This document shows, piece by piece, positions 13,201 through 28,734 of a stretch of DNA of 64,000 bases (position 1 is its first letter; each line of letters starts with the position of its first letter). The DNA comes from Nissolia schottii (taxonomy: Eukaryota; Streptophyta; Magnoliopsida; Fabales; Fabaceae). Location: positions 29,325 to 93,324 of the forward strand of contig QANU01107558.1 of NCBI GenBank assembly GCA_003254905.1. Direction: 5' to 3'. A program made the position numbers and the translations under genes. The notes beneath the pieces are model-generated. The model was not told the origin of the DNA and did not search any database. It worked only from the letters and a program-made list of their open reading frames with translations.

Positions 13201-15490
13201 TTTTTAGGGAAGAAAAATTGTGATAGCAAACAAAATATGTTCATTAATCTAAAAAGTCATTTTTCATTAAAAATAGAAGGTCATAGCTACAAAAATTGCA
13301 TTTTACCAAAAATCATTTTTGAGTAAAAATTCAAGGTTTATAGCCTACGAAAAATACTTCTTTATGTTAAAGTTATTTTGTAGCCAAGAAAACATGGCTA
13401 TAGCATATGAAAGATGGTAATTAATAAAAGATGTAGTTTTCCATTAAAAAAAATAAGGTCATAGGCTACAGAAATGGCAATGTATAGAAAATCATTTTTG
13501 AGTGAAAACCAAGGTTATGGCTTATGAAAAATGCCTCTTTACGTATTAGGGAAGAAAACATGGCGGTAGCCTACGAAAGATGGTCATTAATATAAGAAGT
13601 CTTTTTTAATTATAAATAGAAGGTCATAGGCTACATAAATTTCACTTTACCAAAAATCATTTTTAATTTAAAATTCAAAGCTATATAACCTACGAAAAAT
13701 ACCACTTTATGATAAATTTTTTTAGGGAAGAAAACGTGACGATATCCTATGAAAGATGGTCATTAATATAATAAGTCATTTTTAATTATAAATAGAAGGT
13801 CATAGCCTACAAAAAATGGCTCTTTACGTTAAAGTTTTGTTTAGGGAAGAAAACATGGCGATAGCCTACAAAAGATGATCATTAATATAAGAAGTAATTT
13901 TTTTATTATAAATACAAGGTTATAGGCTATAGAAATATCATTTTACAAAAAAATCATTTGTAAGTTAAAATCCAAGATTATAGCCTACGAAAAATGCCTC
14001 TTTACGATAAAGTTTTTTTAGGAGAGAAAACAAGCGATAACCTATGAAAGAAGGTCATTAATCTGATAAGTCATTTTTCATTATAAATAGTAGGTCATAG
14101 GCTACAAAAATTTTACTTTACCAAAAATCAATTTTGAGTAAAAATTTAAGGCTATAACCTACGAAAAATGACTTTTAAAAGTTTTGTTAATGGAAGAAAA
14201 CTTAGCGATAGCCAATGAAAAATTTTCGTTAATCTAAGAAGCCATTTTTCATTAAAAATAGAAGGTCATAGGCTACAAAAATTGCATTTTACCGAAAATC
14301 ATTTTTAAGTTAAAGTCCAAGGCTATATATATAGCCTACGAAAAATGCAACTTTACGATAATGTTTTTTTAAAGGAAGAAAACATGGCGATAGACTATAA
14401 AAGATGATCATTATTATAAGAATTCATTTTTCATTATAAATAGAAGGTTATTGACTCCAAAAATTTCCCTTTACCGAAGATCATTTTTGAGCTAAAATCA
14501 AAGCCTATGAAAATGCATCTTTACATTAAAGTTTTTTATATGGAAAAAAACCTAGCGATAGCCTATGAAAGATAGTCATTAATATAAGAAGTCATTTTTC
14601 ATAATAAATAGAAGGTTATGGGCTACATAAATTACACTTTACTAAAAATCGTTGATAAGTTAAAATTCAAGACTATTGCCTTCAAAAAAATGCTTCTTTA
14701 CGATAAAGTTTTTTTTAGGCAAAAAAACATGGCGATAGCCTACGAAATATGATCATTAATATAAGAAGCCATTTTTAATTTAAAGTAGGAGGTCATAGGC
14801 TAAAAAAATTGAACTTTATCAAAAATCATTTATAAGTTAAAATCTGAGGCTATAGCCTATGAAAAATTCCTCTTTACGTTAGCGTTTTTTTTAGGGAAGA
14901 AAACATGGTCATACCCTGCTAAAGATGATAATTAATATAAGAAGTCATTTTTAATCTAAAAGGCTATAAATTTTTTTAGGCTATAAGAAATTTCAGTTCA
15001 CCAAAAATCATTTATAAGTTATAATCCAAGGCTATAATCTACAAAAAAAAATGCCTCTTTAAAGTTTTTTTTTTTAGGGAAGAAAACATGGCGATATCCT
15101 ATGAAAGATAGTCATTAATATAAGAAGTCATTTTTTCATTACAAATAGAAGGTCATAGGCTATAGAAATTTCACCTTACCAAAAATCATTTATAAGTTAA
15201 AATCCATGGCAGCCTACAAAAATGTCTCTTTACAATAAAGTTTTTTTTAGGAAAGAAAACCTGGCGATAACCTACAAAAGATAGTCATTAATATAAGAAG
15301 TCATTTTTCATTATAAATAGAACGTCATAGGATACAAAAATTTTACTTTACCAAAAATCAATTTTGAATGAAAATCCAATGCTAGCCTACAAAAAATGTC
15401 TCTTTACGTTAAAGTTATTTTGTTGCAAAGAAAACATGGCTATAACTTAAGCAAGATGGTTATTAATCTAAGAAAAAGTTTTCCATTAAA
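7280..15490. repeat. Tandem array of a ~175 bp monomer (about 45-50 copies)
   Basis: The whole 8.2 kb is one diverged tandem repeat. A typical monomer runs GGCTATAGCCTACGAAAAATG, CCTCTTTACGATAAAG, TTTTTTAGGGAAGAAAACATG, GCGATAGCCTACGAAAGATG, GTCATTAATCTAAGAAGTC, ATTTTTCATTAAAAATAG, AAGGTCATAGGCTAC, AAAAATTGCACTTTACC, AAAAATCATTTTTGAG, TTAAAATCCAA. Each monomer is three related blocks of ~58 bp, each beginning with a variant of GGxxATAGCCTAC followed by an A run and TTA. Copies differ by point changes and small indels, and some lack one block, so the array is old. No ORF or known transposon end was recognised. Confidence 0.93.
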
Positions 15491-16233
15491 TCGGTATTTT
15501 TTTGGTGTGTTTGGTGGGTCGGAAGGGGATAGTGAGCTTCTTATTGTTATTGCTTCCTTTTACGTTCCTTATGACACCTTGTTATGCTGTAATTTAATCA
15601 TAAAAAAAAAACTGAAAAAGTTGCAAGAAATGAATACTTCTAATGGAAACAGAACCTAACATAAGTGCTTTTGTTTTGTTTAATTTAATTTTTTTTTTTA
15701 CCTTTTCTTGAACCCAAAATAGTAGAGTGACCATGTGAGAAAGAGAGAGAAAAGAGTCATGAGTGTCTACGGTAATTATGAGTCTAAGTTCCTTTATGCT
15801 TCTCTTCTACTTTTAAGATGTGTTTGTGACTATTATTTTATAACGAAAGTTACAAAATTAAAAAAATATATACTTAAAATTCTCAAGTATAATTAAATTA
15901 ACAACTCATTTTCTTTTCCTTCAAAATAAAACTCAAAAATACACCCTTATAGTTTCATAGACTAATTAAACATCACAATGAATGGTATCTATAATGGGTG
16001 CAATTCTTATACTAGTGGCAGTTATGAGAAACTTGTAAAGTCGTGCCTTTGTGGTCTATAGCTTTTGGCTAAGTATTAAGAGCTTGTTATAACATATTTT
16101 TCCTTTTTCACCAAATTAAGATAATATAGAAGAGAGAAAAGTTAAGTTTCTCACTATCTTAGTAGTACTCATACATGAGAATTGTGTTTAGTTTACTTGC
16201 TCACAGAACAGCTGAAATATTTGCAGGTATTAG
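15491..16233. other. Unique spacer between array and homopolymer
   Basis: AT-rich. The open frame 15396-15659 starts inside the last monomer and leaves it without any family signature. No gene supported. Confidence 0.5.
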
Positions 16234-16297
16234 TAGGATTAAGAGCCTATGTAGGTGCAAGTCATAATAGGATTAAGAGCCTATGTAGGTACAAGTC
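16234..16297. repeat. 30 bp direct repeat, two copies
   Basis: TAGGATTAAGAGCCTATGTAGG plus eight more bases occurs at 16234-16263 and again at 16268-16297 with one mismatch. It sits immediately upstream of the T homopolymer. Confidence 0.9.
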
Positions 16298-16320
16298 CTT
16301 GATAAACCTTCTATGTATCT

Positions 16321-19899
<3,579 letters not shown>

Positions 19900-20391
19900 C
19901 TACTCAGGGATTGTGACCAGCATCGGCCGCCAAACTCGTCTCAGTAACCGGTAGCGGAACGCCGACGATACCGGCCGGAGAGAGGCGGATCCGCCGCGCC
20001 GGAATGGAGATCCGGCGCGGAATCGGACTCCTACGGCGGGGACAGGGAGGAATCCGTCTTGCTCATGGTGGCGCTGTTGTTGTTGTTCTTCGATTCGGCA
20101 GCTCTTGGCGTCGTCGTTGTCGTGTTGTGGTGGCGGAGAGGAGACGAAGAGGTCCTTGAGCTTGTGGCGGACCCTGGCGGCGTCGGAGGCGGGGGGATCT
20201 TGAGGCGGGGGATGGAATCGGGCGCGGCGGTGGTGGTGGTGGTCGGAGGAGGAGGAGGTGCGTGCGAGGAACATGCGGAGGGTTTTGCGGCGGCGGAGGT
20301 GGATGACGGGGCTGGTGGTGGGGCTGCGGGAGGGGCTGCCGGCGACGGTGCATTGGGTGGCTAGGAACTTGAATTTGTGGAGGGTGGGCAT
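19900..20391 (-). CDS. Conserved small basic plant protein of unknown function
   Basis: A single-exon ORF of 163 residues, with a good ATG, in a locally GC-rich island unlike its AT-rich surroundings. The N-terminus MPTLHKFKFLATQC followed by SPTTSPVIHLRRRKTLRMFL looks like a plant-specific family of short, basic, Ser/Pro-rich proteins. A KLKDLFVSSPPP motif follows at about residues 77-88. The middle is low-complexity (His, Gln, Pro). There is no signal peptide or membrane segment. A TATA box and a pyrimidine-rich leader lie upstream. I do not know its function and assign none. Antisense Gly-rich ORFs over the same span are shadows. Confidence 0.8.
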   Translation of the reverse strand: MPTLHKFKFLATQCTVAGSPSRSPTTSPVIHLRRRKTLRMFLARTSSSSDHHHHRRARFHPPPQDPPASDAARVRHKLKDLFVSSPPPQHDNDDAKSCRIEEQQQQRHHEQDGFLPVPAVGVRFRAGSPFRRGGSASLRPVSSAFRYRLLRRVWRPMLVTIPE

Positions 20392-20557
20392 GGTGTGTGA
20401 TTGGCGTGCATTTATCAGAGCGAATGTGATCTGAGAGAGTTTGGTTCTTGTTTCTAGAGAGAGAAAATTGAGATCTGAGAGAGAGAGAGGGATTGATTAA
20501 TGAAGTGTGGGCTTTATTGGGGGAATATTAAAGGTAGCCTTTTCTCTCTTCCACTCC

Positions 20558-20564
20558 CTTTATA
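20558..20564 (-). promoter_or_regulatory. TATA box for the 20391 gene
   Basis: TATAAAG on the minus strand about 170 bases before the ATG, followed by a CT-rich leader (CTCTCTCTCTCTCAG) typical of plant 5' untranslated regions. Confidence 0.6.
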
Positions 20565-20569
20565 CTATT

Positions 20570-22799
20570 TCATTTTGATACTTTATTCTAATTTTTTAGT
20601 GTAATTCACTAATTAAATTAGAAAACGCTTTTATAGTTATTATCTCAAAATCTATGCACACTAAATAAAGGATTCTTGAGAAAAAACCGTTCCTTTTGAT
20701 ATCTATTTCTTTTGAAATTTTACCATTGAAAATGCTATTATTAACTCCTTATTAGTGACTAATTATAGCATGTTTTCGGTTCAATTTTTTTTTTAAAATA
20801 ATAACCAAAAAATAGGTAATTAACTCAAGTTCTTTATGTCGAATACTTGCTTGGCGTATCAAGCCCCCATTAGTTTATATATCATAATGTAATTCTTTTA
20901 TTTTTAAATTTGATTCATTCAATAATTCAATGTGAATTGATCAAATATATTAATTTATAAACATAACAAAAATTTAAAATAATTCGACATTATAAAATAA
21001 AAGTGTATGAGTGAATGAAAATATAAAATTAATCTTACTGATAATTTATCAAAACTAATTATATATATAATTAATTTTGATATATTTTTAATCAATGAAA
21101 ATATTTATAATATTATATTTCTTTTGATGGGTAAACTATATAATCATATATTACCACTTCTATAATTTTTAGTATAGTAGTTGTAAAAATTGTATAATTC
21201 TATTTATTTGACGTTTTATGATAATATATACATATAGATATATATTATATAAATTATACATGCATTAAATTTAAATTCATATAATAATATTTAGTCTTTT
21301 ACTTTTTAGTTGAAAAATTTGTAAAAACCTTTTTGTCCTACAACCGAACAAATCTAGAAAGGCTGAATATTTTTTTTATATTATGTCTAGACGGTTGAAT
21401 ATGTGAATTGTATCTCTTGTTTCATTTCATCACTAAATATTTTAGTTGAGTCCACCTCAAAAAAAAAAAATTAGTTGAAACATTGGATTACATTAAAACT
21501 TATAAATAATTCACCAATTGAAAGGGTCGATTAAGGATAGTTAACTCCCATTCGCAAAGTAAATCCAGAAGATAAGACCAATGCGCTTTTCAACCATCGA
21601 AAAAAACTAAAAGATAAGACCAATGCAAATTTTTATGACCTTCTTGGTTCCTCTTAACAAATAAACAAATCATCCGATATGTACAAGATATATGGAATGA
21701 GTCTAAGAATTGAAATAGTTAATCATTCGTATCGTATGAGTCTAATAAGAACCATATAATAGGGTAAGACAGAATGCCCAAGTCCAATTTTCTCTGGTTC
21801 AGCACATGCAGCAAAGGACTGGGCAGTGGTAGACAGACGAACGCAGTGGACCCAAGAGTGCAATGAATCCAATCAGTGGTCCAGTCCAATGATTCAATGA
21901 GTACTACAAAAACTATTTAATAACTGTTTCTTTCATTTAGACTCCACGAAGAAAAATAAATATATTTCTTCCATAAGTTATTAGGGGAGGAAACCTTCAA
22001 ATTATCCTTAAGGTTGGCTGTCAAATTCGTTATTAAAATTGTCAAAAACCGATCATATTAATCTTCTAAAAGATTTGAACAAATGTCTGCCGCACCCCCC
22101 ACTTAATATTAAAAAAAAAAAAGGTTATTTGAGTTATTAGTTATTTCAAAATTTTAGATATAATATGAGTATTTTTTTTTTTCCTTAAGAACTCTCGTAC
22201 AATTTTGAGCAACTTTGAGAGTTCAAACTCCTGACATTGTAGGCTAAATTAAGTTGGGTGTAATCGCAGTTTACTTCCAATAACTTGCCACCTTTTGGTG
22301 AATATAAGCCTTAAGCTAGCATAATCTTATTATCTCTAGATATTTTGGGGTTTCTTTTTCTCCTTAGAGCGATTAGAGGTTATAATCACTTATATGTCAA
22401 ATGAAAATGCTAAGAGCTTTACCAAGTTATTATATTACGGGATGCTATAAACATTACAGTGTTGTTCTCTTAACAATTACATTAAGAAAATAAGAAAGGG
22501 GAAAAAAAAACCCCTTGTAGAAATAAAAGAATAGATACTAAGTCTGAAAGTTTCATTTACAAACTAGCACCGCTAATATAATTCAAGTGAAAATCGTGTA
22601 TAAAGAGGGAGTGACATGTTCCAGCGTTGGACATCACTTTGATACAAAGTCATAAAATTCAAAATTCCTGTATCTGCATACTGATGAATGCAAATTGCTG
22701 CTTCCTGTTCTCAAAATCCAAGTATGCTTAGTGATTATTAGAATAAGAAGACCAGCTGAATAGAATGGCCTAGATATTCACCACCACATACATGCAAGT

Positions 22800-22849
<50 letters not shown>

Positions 22850-23321
22850 ACACACGCATCATAAGGTGCCAGAACCTACCTGCCAAATTAATGCCAATGT
22901 AGTTCTGAATCCTGATTCCTGACTAAGAAGGTTCACACGAGTTGTTACGAAGTTCTTCTCTGAATGCCACACTGCTGTAGTAAAAATAAGGAAAATTCAG
23001 CGGTTTTCATGTACCAAGTACCAACTCACTTCTTAACTATTTTCCTACCAATCATTGAAATCCTCTATATATGACCAAAATAGTTTAAACAGTCACAGCA
23101 TGTAAACTTTTTATATAAATCAAAGCAACTAATATATGGCCACCATATTTACACCAAAAATATTTATTACTTCTCTCACACCTAATATTAACATCAAAAC
23201 ATATAGGCCTCAAATATAAATTTTAGAAAGGTAATTAAAGCTATCACTTTTGCATTAGCTCATTGACACCATTACAACATCTTTACTAAGTATAACCAAA
23301 ACATAATCGAAATCTTGGAAA
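20570..23321. other. Intergenic between two minus-strand genes
   Basis: AT-rich with no coding signal. It contains a (TA)n microsatellite and, near 23321, the 3' untranslated region of the LRK10L gene. Confidence 0.55.
22802..22840. repeat. (TA)n microsatellite
   Basis: About 19 AT/TA units followed by a CA-rich tail (CACACATACACACACG). Confidence 0.95.
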
Positions 23322-25041
23322 CTAAGAAGAACTAGATGTAGATGAACTGCTAACCCATTTATCAGTAACTGAATCCGGTGAAACTGGGGGAGGAACCTTC
23401 TTCAAAGGCGTAATTTCCTCTATCTTAACATCTAAACATGTTTCTGTTTCCCTTGAAGGAAACTCATCGTTCTTGATTGCCTTCAAGGTCTCCAGCACCT
23501 CATCCATGGAAGGCCTCATGTCCCTCTCCGGCTGCAAGCACCTAAAAGCCAATTCCCCCACTGCTATCGCCATCCTCCTTGTACCGTTGTCCTTCTCGAA
23601 TCCAAGATATGGATCAACCAAGTCATGCAGTTCGTCGTTCTGGATCTTGTTGACGGCCATGTTGGCTAAGTTCACATCGTTGCGGTGCCTGGTGATGTCC
23701 ACGGCTTGTAACGATGATATGAGCTCAATTAAGACAACACCAAAGCTATAAACGTCACTCTTATCGGTGAGTTGGTAGTTCTGGTAATACTCAGGATCAA
23801 CATAGCCAGGTGTTCCTTGTGGAGCAGTCGAAACATGAGTGACATCATTCGGGAACAGCCTTGAGAGGCCGAAATCAGCAACCTTCACCTGAAATTTTTC
23901 AGTCAGGAGAATGTTGTTGGACTTAACATCGCGATGGATGACATCAGAGTTGTGAAGGTAGGCCAAGGCCTCAGCTGTTTCTAGCGCGATGTTGAATCTT
24001 GCATACCAAGGAAGTAAAGTGGATTTCGAGGAACTTCCATGGAGGTGATCAGCCAGTGTTCCGTTCGGTATGAATTCATACACAAGGAGAAGCTCTCGGC
24101 TGTGTCGAGAGGTGCATCCAAAGAGTGTCACTAGGTTCTTGTGCCTCAACTTGGCTAGAATCTCAACCTCATTCATGAACTGCCCAACACGCTTGAAATT
24201 GCTTTCATAGTGGCGTTTCACTGCAACCACACGCCCATCTTGGAGTATACCTGATCAAAACAATCATAACATTACAAACTACCAAGAGATTATTGTACAG
24301 ATACAAATCTATCCACTCATATCTAGACACATTCAACTGTGTCTCACTAACTTTGTTCTAAACACATTTAAGATGTTATAATATTTGTACTTATGAAAGG
24401 TCATTTTATAGATTAAGAGGAAAACAGATAAGTCATGTGATGAATTTGGCAGAAATAGACTGGAAACTTTCTTAATTACCTTTGTAAACAGTGCCAAAGC
24501 CTCCTTCACCAAGTTCTCTAGAAGGGTCAAAGTTTTTGGTAGCTTCCTCTAGTTCTGTAATGGTAAACACTTGGACACCAAAGTAGAAACTCCTCGGCAT
24601 AGGATCAGACTTGGTGGAGGAGGTGGTGTAAGAAGAGACGCTCTGAGACGAATTAGTCGTGGAGGAAGTGGCAGGAACCGCGCTTGAAGGAAGCGTGTAC
24701 GAGTCCTTGCTTCTTGATTTCTCGGCATTTCTTCTCCTTCGCCGCACCACAAAGCACGTGCAGCCAAGAAGGGCAACAAGTGCTGCAATTCCTCCAGCAG
24801 CACCGCCTGAAGATAATGGTAGGAATTAGTTAAAAATTTTCATTTACAAATTCATCTTTGTTAAAATTAACTTCCAAGTATTAACAAAGTGTAAGTTACC
24901 TACTACAGCGCCTACTTTAGAACTGCTTTTACCTGCAACATTTAAGAAGAAAAAAGGCACCAAGATATCAAAACAAGGAATCAGATAAAACTGAAGCTGT
25001 CGAGGGGGGTTTGTTTGACTTGAAATGAAAAGCCTCATTGA

Positions 25042-25074
<33 letters not shown>

Positions 25075-26688
25075 TATGTATGTATGTGTATATATATATA
25101 TGCATATGTATGTATGTATATATATGTTCTCCAAAAACACTAGCAAAAATAAGAGCATGCATATACTTAGAGCAAGAATGGATAGAGAAGCATAACTGTT
25201 GAACCAAACTTCGGGACTTAACTCAGTAATGTAACAAACCTTTACATAAAATTCTCTACTCAAGAAAAATTAACTTCTTAACTTGTAAAAAGAACTATGA
25301 AACCATAGATGAAATGGCGAAAAATCGAGAACGATAAGTTAGGAAAGAACCCTTATTCATTTTATATCCACTCGTTCGTACAACAAATTAAACACCAGCT
25401 GGAAAGTTTTTCCAGATCAATCAAGTTTGAAATTGAGGTAAGATCTTCTAGCTAGTGAAGTCATCAACATGAATGAAAGATCTTTCAAATTTCTAAATTC
25501 TAAAATTGATTATTTGTACTCATATTATGGAAGATCTAAATTCTAACATCAAAATTTGGAAGATCTAAATTCTAATAGTAGTTATTCCATATGGAGAAAT
25601 GTTATTTGTATTCATATTGTATGAGATACTGTGCCGATATGCATGTTACTCATCATTGGATTTGATTTTGATATGGTGTAAACCATATAAAATCTTATTC
25701 AATAATGAATAACATGTGTGTTTGCACAGCACAAGATGAGTTCAAATAACACGTGTTTTGAATTCGAACAGTTGAGACCACAGGCGTTAAGGTGAGGAGC
25801 ACCTACCACTCCAACAGAACGCATGTTGGTTCCTGTATGAAAAACTATCAACAAAACAAATCCAAATCCACAAAAAAACACCAACAAACCAAAACAAAAT
25901 AGCTACAATATACCTTGAGATGGACACAACATATCCCCACAAATGCAAATAGGCTCGTTAGAATGAAAATCAAACCCACACACTCCAACACCACCAACAC
26001 ACTCCAAGCACTCCTTCTCATAAGGATCCACATACCTCACATCAAACCCCTTCATCAAAACCTCCCTAAGCAAACCCCTGTTCTTCACAAGCCTCCCAGC
26101 CTCCCCCTCAAGAATCGGAACCTCAACAACATACTCACACTCCACAACACTAAGAACAGGGTCCAAAGGAAAAGGACCAATCAGAGAATACGAATCGTTC
26201 TTCCTCCCATAACTCTCACAGTGAAAGAGATTATCAGGGGTTTGGTTCAAAACAGAGGATGGCCCACAAGAGTAAAACAGAGTGAGGTTCTGGTTCCCGG
26301 AACCGTAGCTGAAGCTGGTTCCGTCGAAAGATGTGTTGAAGTGAAGTTTGGTGCACGTTTCGTTGTAAAGGTCTGATCTTGCTAAGGTGAGGGAGCGAGT
26401 TAATGGGTCGAGTTTGATGACTCTGAAACTCAGCGAGGAGATGTTGAGGAAGGGGACGTTGGAGATGCATGTTAGGTGGAACTGTGGGGGCCCGCAGAAG
26501 GAAGGACGGTCGCCGCCGGTGAAAGGGTAGGAGAGGTTGGTGACGGCGGTGCCGCAGGTGAAGGTGGTGTTGCGGCAGAGGGAGAGTGGTAACGAGTCTA
26601 ACGACGTCGTAGAGTGAAGAAGAGAGATGAAGATTAAGATGAAGATGTTGAAGGACAACATAATTTGTGTGTGTCTGTTTAAATTCAT
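23322..26688 (-). CDS. LRK10L1-type receptor-like kinase with its proximal ectodomain
   Basis: Exons, high to low: 26688-25914, 24932-24900, 24806-24480, 24250-23322. This gives 687 residues; an optional 30 bp mini-exon (25832-25803) would add 10. All junctions are GT-AG and phase 1. Exon 1 encodes a signal peptide (about 1-30), a GUB_WAK_bind region with CGTAVTNLSYPF, and a WAK_assoc region ending CLECVGGVGVCGF then CICG. Exon 3 opens with the membrane helix (GGIAALVALLG) and an Arg-rich stop-transfer, then FTITELEEATKNF and glycine loop GEGGFG. Exon 4 has VAVK, catalytic HRDVKSNN (an RD kinase), DFG and GTPGYVDPEY. It is a plasma-membrane Ser/Thr kinase of the wheat LRK10 family; the Arabidopsis LRK10L1 relatives are linked to defence and ABA/drought responses. 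Three further ectodomain exons upstream may share this kinase. Confidence 0.9.
24900..24932 (-). other. 33 bp constitutive mini-exon (juxtamembrane linker)
   Basis: Flanked by the acceptor TGTTGCAG and the donor GTAACTT, it encodes KSSSKVGAVV between the ectodomain and the membrane helix and keeps phase 1 on both sides. Mini-exons at this place are known in LRK10-family genes, where skipping them has been reported to change protein targeting. This acceptor is the one any upstream ectodomain exon would use. Confidence 0.75.
25043..25126. repeat. (TATG)n/(TA)n microsatellite in LRK10L intron
   Basis: Runs of TATG mixed with TATA. The Tyr/Ile/His-rich ORFs across it are not genes. Confidence 0.95.
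25803..25832 (-). other. Possible optional 30 bp mini-exon of LRK10L
   Basis: An acceptor TTTTTCATACAG precedes 30 bases encoding TNMRSVGVV with phase 1 at both ends and a GT donor (GTGCTCC, weak). Its product resembles the next mini-exon (both end SxxVGxVVG). Including or skipping it would not change the frame. Confidence 0.45.
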
Positions 26689-28424
26689 GAGTTTGAGTTT
26701 TGGTTTGAGGTGGCAGCCATAAAAGATGTTGGATTTTTAGTATGTACTAAAACGAAGAAGGGGGAAAGAAAATGGTGAAGATGGATTAAGTTGACTTTTG
26801 ACTTTGATGACGTTAGCAATAGGAACATATTTTTCATTCTATATTTTTTTAGTTTTTGCAGCCAAATGTGTATTTTGTTTTTATTAAATTAATTGGGTTG
26901 GTGGAATTTTTTTTTTTTATGTTTTTGGTCATGTGGTATGTATATATAGAATAAAATAAAATTGAGGAGTGTAATAATATAATGAATTGTGTTATTTAGA
27001 CTTATTTTATATAAAATTTTATATCAATTTCTTATTTATATAATGGTAAATAATTAACAAATTATGAGTAATGAGTATAAATAATATTTATGGTCAAAAT
27101 AGTCTCTCCAAAATACGATTTGAATGGAGGTTGTTTAAAATCTGAGAATGATTTTATATCAAAATTTTTTAAGAGTCATTTTTTAGATTAATCCCTAGTC
27201 AATATTTTCTTCTGCGTCAAATTATAGAAGCCCATCTTCTATTCCCACCCATGAATCGAATCAAATTAAATTAAATATGTTTTGGAAAATTGATAAATAG
27301 TCATGCCTTGTTCGAAAAATACAGCAAATTCAATTTCTTTATTGAGTAACATATATGAATTTTTTTTGGCTCATATTAGCTAGGAAGATATAATAATATG
27401 GTTACTAGACCCATGCAAAGGAAGGAATAAGTCTAATTGATATCAAAGAAGGCAACCCATACTTTAAAAATGATATCAACATGTGAACATCAGCTACTTA
27501 CTTCTACCTAATACCTAAAATATTTTCTTGATAAACTAAACTGCAAGAGGATGATTCAGTAATGCTGCAACTTGCAAGGATGTTATTGACTAGGTAAAAG
27601 AGTGGAGGAAAGAAATGATGACCTAGTAACGCTGCAAGGAAGTTATTGACGAGGTAAAAAAAAAAAAAAAGAAGAGGAAAATAATGATATTTTATGGCTT
27701 AGTCAAAGTTTTGAAGCAAAGGAAGAATTCATATTAGTTTTTTCCTAAAAGGACTTATTATATGGCATTACTAATCTTGATCACGAGGGAGATCTTACCC
27801 CACTAATCCAATTCACAAATAGGTTAGTTTTTTCTCCACATTTCCCCCATATTTAATAGTAGAAAATGCAATTGTGATGCAACTGACAGATAAATTCTTA
27901 AAAAATTTTAAAAGGTCCTTTAAAGTGAGATTTAAGTGGATCAAAATTAAATTAGATTATAGTACTTGAAAATAATCAATAGACTTTAATAATAAAAATT
28001 GAGCAATGAAGAACATTTATAGTTAAAACTTTTTTGGCATAGCAATGAGTGCCTGCTCCTTCTAATTAATATCAAAATCAAACTAATGAATTCAAATCCT
28101 ATGTTGGCACCAAAATATGGCTTGGATGTGCTAAGGGATGGAGGATGTTGGTTGTAGGTCAACCTTGGCAAAGCTCACGTGAATTACAGACAAATCAAAC
28201 TATAGCACTTAGTAAATGGCCAGTGACCTAAGTGATAAGAATTGTGCCCTGATTAACGGCTATAGCTTTTCAACTAATCCTCTGTAAAGAAGCACTTATC
28301 TAAAGACAATAGATAACAAGAAAAAGTGATCCATGACAACTAAAGGTGTTTATATAAGTCTATGTTACTATTGACCTGGTTTCCTAAAATTGTTAACAAG
28401 AACACAATGGAGGTACCCACTCAC
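26689..28424. other. Spacer between LRK10L exon 1 and the next ectodomain exon
   Basis: It contains the promoter of the 26688 exon and AT-rich spacer. A ~50 bp diverged direct repeat (GCTGCAAGGAxGTTATTGAC) lies near 27560-27655. I searched for a kinase or membrane exon on the minus strand and saw none. Confidence 0.6.
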
Positions 28425-28734
28425 CTGATGGACATGAAGATGGGAAAGGTCCACCCTTACAATAGCAACTGAATCCCCCTGAATCTGAAATACCACAGTG
28501 CCCACCAGAGTTTTGGCATTCATCACACAAAGTATTGTTTCCATCCCAATCCACCCCAAAAACATTATTAAAGGTTGCATTCAGATCATGGAGATTTGCA
28601 CAATCAACGGAAGAATTGCATTTCAGGCCAACATCATCGGCACAAAATGATGTTGGGGTTTGACTTAGGATTATGGATATGACCAAGAATGCTACAAAGA
28701 TGCAAAGACGAAGAATTTGCATCTTCATGAACAT
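28425..28734 (-). CDS. Short ectodomain exon of the LRK10L locus
   Basis: It encodes a signal peptide (hydrophobic IFVAFLVISIILS, ending near SFCA) and a small Cys-rich domain. The first conserved pair (LKCNSSVDC) leads almost at once into the C-terminal WAK_assoc signature CDECQNSGGHCG and FSCYCKGG; most of the GUB_WAK region found in its neighbours is absent. Three in-frame ATGs (28734, 28728, 28722) could start it; the longer open frame from 28824 begins with TTG and is not a start. The exon ends TCCATCAG before GTGAGTGG, a near-perfect donor in phase 1, so it can splice in frame to the mini-exon at 24932, giving a receptor of about 530 residues. It has no kinase of its own. It could be a stub made by deletion or a real alternative first exon. 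Confidence 0.7.

Noticed and set aside
7280-15490. CRISPR-like array
   Set aside because: Repeats are contiguous, diverged 175 bp monomers without unique spacers, in a plant genome.
15396-15659. 87 aa ORF at the end of the array
   Set aside because: Begins in satellite monomer sequence, no recognisable domain, no promoter.
20059-20364. Gly/Val-rich 101 aa ORF on the plus strand
   Set aside because: Shadow of the GC-rich, Pro/His/Gln-rich gene on the minus strand.
24844-25263. Tyr/Ile/His-repeat ORFs in the LRK10L intron
   Set aside because: Translation of the TATG/TA microsatellite.
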